Source: Mesorhizobium sp. CU3 (GTDB lineage Bacteria; Pseudomonadota; Alphaproteobacteria; Rhizobiales; Rhizobiaceae). Taken from it: DNA of 64,000 nucleotides. Of the stretch, positions 58,864-64,000 are shown in pieces. Within the stretch, counting starts at the first letter, position 1, and each line of letters opens with the position of its first letter. Under the pieces are notes generated by a model. It was not told where the DNA came from. It ran no database searches and worked only from the letters and a program-made list of their open reading frames with translations. The translations under genes were made by a program, and so were the position numbers. Location: positions 1-64,000 of the forward strand of contig NZ_VFWX01000022.1 in assembly GCF_006442965.1 (NCBI RefSeq), read 5' to 3'.

Positions 58864-59546
58864 GGTGTTACGACTGCGGCCGGCTGGCTCCAGCGCGCCG
58901 CAAGCAGACGGTAGGGGATCAAGGCGACAACGGCGATGATCAGCTTGACCGAGAGATCGCCCAGCGCCCAGGACACCCAGCGCATCGTCTCGACCGGGAG
59001 CACGCCCATCAGCGGCGCGGTTTCGAGCGCGAAGCTGTCGTTCGGCCCGACAAAGGAGAAGGCGGCTGAAAAGGCGACACCGAAGAAGACGATGGTGTCG
59101 AAGACAGAGCCGACCAGCGTGCCTATGATCGGCGCGCGCCACCAACTCTGCCGGCGCAGCCGATTGAACACCGTGACATCGAGCAACTGCGCGGTGAGGA
59201 AGGCGGCGCCCGAAGCAGCGGCGATCCGCACCAGTCGGTCGGCGGCGGTCTCGAATTCGATCAGGCCGTGGCGGAACAGGAAGGGCGGGATCAGGATCGA
59301 GCAGGTCACCGCGGTCATGAAGCCGATGAACACCACCTTGCGCGCCACGGCCGGGCCGTAGCGGCGGTTGGCAAGGTCGGTGACCAGGAAGGAGAAGGGA
59401 TAGGTGAAGGCGCCCCAGGTCAGCACGTCGGCCAGCGCCAGGCCGCCGACCTGGCCCTGCATCGGGAACTGCACAAGGATGTTGGAGGCCACGACGACAA
59501 GCGCCATGGCGGCCACGAAAGGCAGATATCGCGTCAGGAAGTTCAT
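58860..59546 (-). CDS. yhhQ: Queuosine precursor transporter (YhhQ/VUT family)
   Basis: The 228-residue inner-membrane protein has six or more helices and the family segments WGAFTYPFSFLVTDLANRRYG, RKVVFIGF and SWWRAPIIGTLVGSVFDTIVFFGVAFS. Relatives import preQ0/preQ1 for tRNA queuosine. The ATG 59546 is embedded in a preQ1-I-type riboswitch, which supports the role strongly. Confidence 0.9.
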   Translation of the reverse strand: MNFLTRYLPFVAAMALVVVASNILVQFPMQGQVGGLALADVLTWGAFTYPFSFLVTDLANRRYGPAVARKVVFIGFMTAVTCSILIPPFLFRHGLIEFETAADRLVRIAAASGAAFLTAQLLDVTVFNRLRRQSWWRAPIIGTLVGSVFDTIVFFGVAFSAAFSFVGPNDSFALETAPLMGVLPVETMRWVSWALGDLSVKLIIAVVALIPYRLLAARWSQPAAVVTP

Positions 59547-59572
59547 TTTTTTATCCTGGGTAATGGAACCAG
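59541..59572 (-). promoter_or_regulatory. preQ1-I-type riboswitch overlapping the start codon
   Basis: On the minus strand the 32 bases carry the class I layout: stem CUGG / CCAG (59572-59569 with 59559-59556), loop UUCCAUUA, then ACC before the closing strand and an AUAAAAAA tail. The loop CAUU (59566-59562 region) can pair with AAUG at the end of the A-tract, which includes the AUG at 59546. Cytosine 59560 is the likely preQ1 partner. Ligand binding would hide the start codon itself. Confidence 0.75.
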
Positions 59573-59648
59573 CCGAGCGTTGCCGCTCGCCAATACCGAG
59601 CACCGGATCGCTCCGATACCCGAGGCGGTCGTCCCCCGCCTGAAATTG

Positions 59649-59945
59649 TTAAGCGGCCGGCTGCTCGGCGAGCTTCTTGGCGATCTGCTTCTTGAGCAGA
59701 CGGGCGCGCTGCGACAGCTCCTTGGCGTCGGCCTTCACCAGGAAGGCGTCGAGGCCGCCGCGATGCTCGACCGAACGCAGCGCGTTGGCCGAAATGCGCA
59801 GGCGAACGTTCTGGTTCAGCGCTTCCGAAATCAGCGTGACATTGACCAGGTTCGGCAGGAAGCGACGCTTGGTCTTGTTGTTGGCATGGCTCACATTGTT
59901 GCCGGTCTGGACTGCCTTGGCGGTGAGCTCGCAGGTGCGGGACAT
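59649..59945 (-). CDS. rpmB: 50S ribosomal protein L28
   Basis: The 98-residue protein starts at ATG 59945 (MSRTCELTAKAVQTGNNVSHANNKTKRRFLPNL), typical of alphaproteobacterial L28. The C-terminal extension (VKADAKELSQRARLLKKQIAKKLAEQPAA) is usual in this group. It has GAGG nine bases before the start. Confidence 0.96.
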   Translation of the reverse strand: MSRTCELTAKAVQTGNNVSHANNKTKRRFLPNLVNVTLISEALNQNVRLRISANALRSVEHRGGLDAFLVKADAKELSQRARLLKKQIAKKLAEQPAA

Positions 59946-60202
59946 TTTGTATAACCTCAGTTCTAAGCCTGCCAAACCATTCTGCCCGCGCCGGGCGGCG
60001 CGCGGTCTCGGTCAGGCGGCCTTTGGAAAAGTTGGCGTTCCATAGTGGCATTTCACCACTGCGTCAAGCTCCGGCAGGTGGCCGGCGGTCAGGCGCGCTC
60101 CATATTAAGGCCGGATTTCACCTTATAAGCCCTCCACGAAGGGATTTGCCAGGCTGGTACCTTTGCGTTTCCGGCCGAAAAGCCAGGGGTTCGCCAGCCG
60201 CC

Positions 60203-60991
60203 ATGCTCCGTCCGTCTCATGCACTTGCCGCGCTGCTTGCCGCAGCCGCGCCGGCAACAAGCTTCGCCGCCTCGCCGCAATCCTTCAAGGGCGAATATAC
60301 GGTGTCCTTCCTCGGCCTTTCGATCGCCAGAGCAAGTTTCTCCAGCCGCTATGAAGGCAATAATTATGCGATCGACGGTACGGTCTCGGCCGCCGGCCTC
60401 GGCAAGCTTTTCGACGACACCAAAGGCACGATCTCGTCGAAAGGCACCATGTCGGATACGCAGATGCAGCCGCAGGTGTTTCGGGCCGACTACACCTCCG
60501 GCAAGAAGGCATCGCTGGTCGACATCCGCTTCACCAACGGCGCCGTCACGTCGACGCAAGTCGTGCCTGCGCCCGGCAAGCGCAATCCCCAGACCTGGGT
60601 GCCGATGGGCGCCGGCGACCTGAAGGCGGTGCTCGACCCGATGGCGGCAACCGTCATCCATGCCGACAGCCTCGACAAGGTCTGCGGGCGCACCGTCAAA
60701 TTCTATGACGGCGAGATGCGCGCCGATTTGACGCTGACCTATGCCTCGAAGGGCTCGATCTCGGTCAAGGGCTACAAGGGCGACACCGTGACCTGCAAGA
60801 TGGGTTTCGAGCCGGTGGCGGGCTATCGCAAGGGCCGCAAGGCGCTGGAGTTCCTGAAGAACAAGAGCCGCATGCTGGTGACGTTTGCGCCGGTCGGCCA
60901 ATCCGGCGTATATGCGCCGATCCGCGCCACCGTCGGGACCCAGATCGGTCCGTTGACCATCAGCGCGGGACGGTTCGAAGCGGTCAACTAA
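60203..60991 (+). CDS. DUF3108 domain-containing secreted protein
   Basis: The 262-residue protein starts at ATG 60203 with a signal peptide (LRPSHALAALLAAAAPATSFAAS). The DUF3108 body contains FKGEYTVSFLGLSIARASFSSRYEGNNYAIDG and WVPMGAGDLKAVLDPMAA. The family has no known biochemical role. A start further upstream has no ribosome site and adds a non-coding-looking tail. Confidence 0.85.
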   Translation: MLRPSHALAALLAAAAPATSFAASPQSFKGEYTVSFLGLSIARASFSSRYEGNNYAIDGTVSAAGLGKLFDDTKGTISSKGTMSDTQMQPQVFRADYTSGKKASLVDIRFTNGAVTSTQVVPAPGKRNPQTWVPMGAGDLKAVLDPMAATVIHADSLDKVCGRTVKFYDGEMRADLTLTYASKGSISVKGYKGDTVTCKMGFEPVAGYRKGRKALEFLKNKSRMLVTFAPVGQSGVYAPIRATVGTQIGPLTISAGRFEAVN

Positions 60992-61002
60992 TCTAGTTTA
61001 CG

Positions 61003-61044
61003 CAATTCCGGACGGAAAACCGCGAAGCACTTTTCCTGGAATTG
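61003..61044. repeat. 42-bp palindromic repeat, copy 3
   Basis: CAATTCCGGACGGAAAACCGC...CTTTTCCTGGAATTG lies between DUF3108 and the EamA gene. See the copies at 6063 and 58033. Confidence 0.8.
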
Positions 61045-61078
61045 CTTTGCGGCGCCCGGCGCGCCGCCGGGGAAACGC

Positions 61079-61966
61079 ATGGGGCGCGCAACATTGATCG
61101 GGTTCTCGGCGGTCGCCATGTGGGCGCTGCTGGCGCTGCTCACCGACGCCTCCGGCCAGGTGCCGCCCTTCCTTTTGTCGGCCATCACCTTCGCCATCGG
61201 CACCTGCGTCGGGCTCGCTGCCCGGCTGCTGATGCCGGCGTCCGACAAGAGCCAGAAGATACCGCCACAGGTGTGGGTGATCGGCATCGCCGGGCTGTTC
61301 GGCTACCATTTCTTCTACTTCACCGCGCTGCGCAACGCGCCGGCTGTCGAGGCGAGCCTGATCGCCTATCTCTGGCCGCTGCTGATCGTGCTCGGCTCGT
61401 CGCTGATGCCGGGCGAGCGGCTGGCCTGGAACCATGTCGTCGGCGCGTTGCTCGGCCTTGCCGGCACGGTCCTGATCGTCACCAAGGGCGGCGGCCTGGC
61501 TTTCGACGCGCGCTATGCCTTCGGCTACGCGATGGCCGCGGTCTGCGCGGTTCTGTGGTCGTCCTATTCGCTTTTGTCGCGGCGTTTCCCGTCGGTGCCG
61601 ACGTCGATCGTCACCTGGTTCTGCGCAGCGACCTCGGTGCTGTCGCTGGCCTGCCATCTGCTGCTCGAGAAGACGGTGCTGCCGGATGGCCCAGGACAAT
61701 GGCTTGCGGTGGTTGGACTGGGATTGATGCCGGTGGGCGCGGCCTTCTACGCTTGGGATATTGGCGTCAAACGCGGCAACATCCAGGTGCTGGGCGCTGC
61801 GAGCTACGCCGCGCCGCTTCTGTCGACGATGGTGCTGATCGCAGCCGGCGTCGCCGAGCCGTCGCGGCACATTCTCGCGGCCTGCGTGCTGATCACCGGC
61901 GGCGCGGCACTCGCGGCGAAATCGCTGCTGATGCGCAAGCCGGCGGCCAGAGAGGTGAGCGCATGA
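61079..61966 (+). CDS. EamA/DMT-superfamily transporter
   Basis: The 295-residue inner-membrane protein has ten predicted helices made of two EamA repeats (IAGLFGYHFFYFTALRNAPAVEASLIAYLWPLLIV and YAWDIGVKRGNIQVLGAASYAAPLLSTMVLIAAGV). It resembles the YddG-type exporters of aromatic amino acids or metabolites, but the substrate is not evident. It overlaps the next gene by ATGA at 61963-61966. Confidence 0.88.
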   Translation: MGRATLIGFSAVAMWALLALLTDASGQVPPFLLSAITFAIGTCVGLAARLLMPASDKSQKIPPQVWVIGIAGLFGYHFFYFTALRNAPAVEASLIAYLWPLLIVLGSSLMPGERLAWNHVVGALLGLAGTVLIVTKGGGLAFDARYAFGYAMAAVCAVLWSSYSLLSRRFPSVPTSIVTWFCAATSVLSLACHLLLEKTVLPDGPGQWLAVVGLGLMPVGAAFYAWDIGVKRGNIQVLGAASYAAPLLSTMVLIAAGVAEPSRHILAACVLITGGAALAAKSLLMRKPAAREVSA

Positions 61967-62634
61967 TGCCGTTTCCCGGCGGCATCGAGGCCAATGCCAA
62001 CGCGACGCTGCTGTTCTCGTTCGTCGCGGCGGTGATCTACGCCTTTGCGCTCGACATGCCGCCGAAATGGTCGCGTACAGCGACAAAGACGGCCGCTATC
62101 GCCTTTCTGGCGGTGCTCGCCGCGATGCAGGGCGGCCCGCTGCTGTTGGTCGCGGCGCTGGGCTTGAGCGCCGTCGGCGACGCCTTCCTGTCCAGCGACG
62201 GCGAAAAAGAATTTCTCGGCGGGCTGGCGAGCTTCCTCGCCGCCCACATCGTCTATGTCGCGCTGTTTGTGCAGGCCGGCGGCGGGCTCGGCCTGTTGAG
62301 CGCCGAATCGTGGCGGGGCGCGCTCGCGCTCGCCATGGCGGCCTTCGTCATCGTCATGCTTGCCGCGCTCTGGCGCCGCGTCGGACCGCAACTTCGCATC
62401 CCGATCGCCGTCTACATCGCGGCGATCCTGGCCATGGGCATATCTGCGCTCACCACCGACAAGATCTGGGTCATCGCCGGCGCGGTGCTGTTCATGGCGT
62501 CGGACGGGCTGCTGGCGACCGAGCGTTTCCTGCTCGCGGCGATCTCGCCGCAGCGTGTCTGGATGCGCTACGCGGTCTGGGTGCTCTATTACGCCGCGCA
62601 ACTGGCGATTACGCTTGGGTTCCTGCTCGTTTAG
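61963..62634 (+). CDS. YhhN-family membrane protein (lysoplasmalogenase-like)
   Basis: The 223-residue protein has about eight helices and the YhhN acidic motifs (LGLSAVGDAFLSSDGEKEFLGGLASFLAAHIVYV; GAVLFMASDGLLATERF), which in lysoplasmalogenases bind the substrate. It follows the EamA gene by ATGA coupling, and its 3' end overlaps the convergent cupin gene by four bases. Confidence 0.85.
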   Translation: MMPFPGGIEANANATLLFSFVAAVIYAFALDMPPKWSRTATKTAAIAFLAVLAAMQGGPLLLVAALGLSAVGDAFLSSDGEKEFLGGLASFLAAHIVYVALFVQAGGGLGLLSAESWRGALALAMAAFVIVMLAALWRRVGPQLRIPIAVYIAAILAMGISALTTDKIWVIAGAVLFMASDGLLATERFLLAAISPQRVWMRYAVWVLYYAAQLAITLGFLLV

Positions 62635-63065
62635 GCAGTCTTCGGCTGCCAGCCCGGCTCCGCCAGCTCGAATGCGGCAAAATCAAAACCCGGCGCCACC
62701 GTGCAGCCGACCAGCGTCCATTCGCCGAGGCTGCGAGCCGACTGCCACCAGCCGGCCGGCACGACGATCTGCGGTCGCTCGCCGGCGGCAAGGGCTGCGC
62801 CCAGCACCTGCTCGATGACGTTACCCGAGCCTTCCTCATGCATCGACAGCGCCAGCGACGCGCCGGCATAGAAGTGCCAGACCTCGGCGGCGTCCTTCAC
62901 CCGGTGCCAGGCCGAAAGCTGGCCTTTTTCGAGCAGGAAGTAGATCGCGGTGGAATGGCCCCGCCCGCCCGCCGCGGTGTCGCGAAAGGTCTCCGCGTAC
63001 CAGCCGCCTTCCGGATGCGGTTGCAGGTCAAGCGTTGCGATGATTTCGGCGGCGCTGGCGGTCAT
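62631..63065 (-). CDS. DUF985 cupin-family protein
   Basis: The 144-residue protein has the DUF985 pattern: LQPHPEGGWYAETFRD at the N-terminus, STAIYFLLEKGQLSAWHRVKDAAEVWHFYAG and VPAGWWQSARSLGEWTLVGCTVAPGFDFAAFEL. It is a single beta-barrel cupin with a likely metal or sugar site. The biological role is not known. Confidence 0.9.
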   Translation of the reverse strand: MTASAAEIIATLDLQPHPEGGWYAETFRDTAAGGRGHSTAIYFLLEKGQLSAWHRVKDAAEVWHFYAGASLALSMHEEGSGNVIEQVLGAALAAGERPQIVVPAGWWQSARSLGEWTLVGCTVAPGFDFAAFELAEPGWQPKTA

Positions 63066-63082
63066 GCGAAGTCTTTGCTTTG

Positions 63083-63130
63083 ATGCATGTCGTTACCCCA
63101 AAACCGCTGCACACTTTGGGCGACATACAT
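63083..63130. repeat. Palindromic repeat (ATGCATGTCG family), copy 2
   Basis: ATGCATGTCGTTACCCC...GGGCGACATACAT is the diverged partner of the element at 20863. It lies between the cupin and glyoxalase II genes and reaches the gloB stop. Confidence 0.65.
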
Positions 63131-63897
63131 CAGAAATTGTCCTTGCGCTTGCGGATCTCGGCGAACACCTCGGCGTCCGAGGCCTTTTCCATGCCGAGAT
63201 GCTTGCGGATCGCCGGATCGTGCCAGCGCAGGAACGGATTGGTCGACAATTCCTCGCCGATGGTCGTCGGCAACGTCGGTTTGTTGTCGGCGCGAAGTGC
63301 TTCGATCTTCGCCGCGCGCTCTCTCAGCGCCGGATTGGTCGGGTCGACCGTCACCGCGAAGCGGGCGTTGGCCAAGGTGTATTCGTGACCGCAATAGATG
63401 GTCGTTTCGGCCGGCAGGGCCGCGAGCTTCTTCAGCGACTCATACATCATCGGTGGCTTGCCTTCGAACAGGCGGCCGCAGCCCAGCGCAAACAGCGTGT
63501 CGGCGGTGAAGGCCAATTTCGAATCCGGCAGGTAATAGGAGACGTGGCCGGCGGTGTGGCCGGGCGTCTCGATGACCTCGATCCGTTCGTCGCCAAGATG
63601 CACGACCGAACCTTGTTTCACCGTCTCGTCGATGCCGGGGATCTTCGCCTTCTCGGCCTCTGGCCCGACGATGCGCAGCTTGAAGCGCTCCTTCAGCGCC
63701 AGATTGGCCTCGACATGGTCGCCATGATGATGGGTGGTCAGGATCAGCGTCGGCGTCCATCCGGTGCGCTTGATCGCGGCCAGGATCGGCGCTTCCTCCG
63801 GCGCATCGATGATCGCCGTCTGGCCGCTTTTGGGGTCGTGCACCAGCACGCCGAAATTGTCGGTGCGGCACATGAACTGCTCGATTTCGACGGGCAT
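63130..63897 (-). CDS. gloB: Hydroxyacylglutathione hydrolase (glyoxalase II)
   Basis: The 255-residue protein has metallo-beta-lactamase metal ligands THHHGDHVEANL (H-x-H-x-D-H), GHTAGHVSYY and GCGRLFEG, and a C-terminal domain with EYTLANARFAVTVDP for glutathione. I chose ATG 63897 (MPVEIEQFMCRTDNF), with GGAG eight bases upstream; upstream ATGs at 63951 and 63927 lack good boxes. It hydrolyses S-lactoylglutathione in methylglyoxal removal. The remaining bases 63898-64000 show no supported gene. Confidence 0.93.
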   Translation of the reverse strand: MPVEIEQFMCRTDNFGVLVHDPKSGQTAIIDAPEEAPILAAIKRTGWTPTLILTTHHHGDHVEANLALKERFKLRIVGPEAEKAKIPGIDETVKQGSVVHLGDERIEVIETPGHTAGHVSYYLPDSKLAFTADTLFALGCGRLFEGKPPMMYESLKKLAALPAETTIYCGHEYTLANARFAVTVDPTNPALRERAAKIEALRADNKPTLPTTIGEELSTNPFLRWHDPAIRKHLGMEKASDAEVFAEIRKRKDNF

Positions 63898-64000
63898 CTC
63901 GTTGCTCTCCATTGTCGCGGCAGACATAGGGCGCTTGCCCGCCGATGTCATCGGGCTTTGTTGAACTTAGGCTTCTTCGCGGCTACCGTCCCGCGCATGC

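Noticed and set aside
63898..64000. Beginning of a divergent gene at the window end
   Set aside because: Too few bases to support a start codon or reading frame.

Overview
The window is high-GC DNA from an alphaproteobacterium, most likely a Mesorhizobium-type rhizobium (Phyllobacteriaceae). This rests on the overall gene set (CobST cobaltochelatase subunits, acetoacetate decarboxylase / 3-hydroxybutyrate dehydrogenase / patatin, aroK-aroB close to xerD and accA), on GC-rich third codon positions, and on several families of short palindromic intergenic repeats of the kind seen in rhizobial genomes. No species can be fixed from sequence alone.

Region 1 (about 0.2-17.6 kb) is a catabolic and uptake island for a nitrogenous, probably N-methylated, small molecule. 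It holds an M19 dipeptidase, a GcvT/DmdA-like folate-dependent demethylase with two FAD oxidoreductases and an 84-residue unknown protein, a SAM methyltransferase, a BetI-like TetR regulator, two tandem paralogous polyamine-type binding proteins, a flavin monoamine oxidase, a PotA/PotC/PotB-like ABC transporter, a class III aminotransferase and a Rieske oxygenase. Three copies of one 16-bp dyad (TTGAAYRNNCRTTCAA-like) lie in its three main promoter regions. The set therefore looks like a single regulon, with the TetR protein at 7.1 kb as the natural candidate repressor.

Region 2 (17.9-31 kb) carries a small secreted protein, a GAF-PAS hybrid histidine kinase, an OmpR-type regulator, a divergent regulator whose receiver domain has lost its phosphorylation residues, small membrane proteins, an L,D-transpeptidase, an RND efflux pump with divergent TetR, and a PiT phosphate transporter preceded by a 19-bp-periodic repeat array.

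Region 3 (31-45.7 kb) holds a ketone-body/PHB-type group (patatin, acetoacetate decarboxylase, 3-hydroxybutyrate dehydrogenase), an ECF sigma/anti-sigma pair, a cyclase-FHA fusion, tRNA-Arg(CCT), an M20 amidohydrolase, a D-Ala-D-Ala carboxypeptidase, a His-rich COG0523 GTPase, a TusA-like protein, an L,D-transpeptidase lipoprotein, accA, xerD and a 50-residue membrane protein. At 43.2-43.3 kb a 44-codon gene with a strong ribosome binding site encodes a lasso-leader-like RiPP precursor.

Region 4 (45.8-64 kb) is mostly housekeeping: aroK-aroB-CBS protein, an esterase, a TPP enzyme, a BolA-family protein, a J-domain protein, cobS-cobT, a phytase-like esterase, a large polytopic membrane protein, a spermidine-synthase-like protein coupled to a queuosine-precursor transporter, rpmB, DUF3108, EamA, YhhN, a DUF985 cupin and gloB. 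The transporter mRNA begins with what reads as a preQ1-I riboswitch whose pseudoknot would include the start codon. The strongest candidates for something undescribed are the operator-linked amine island, the orphan RiPP precursor, the riboswitch that pairs the AUG itself, the phosphorylation-dead regulator and the 19-bp array.
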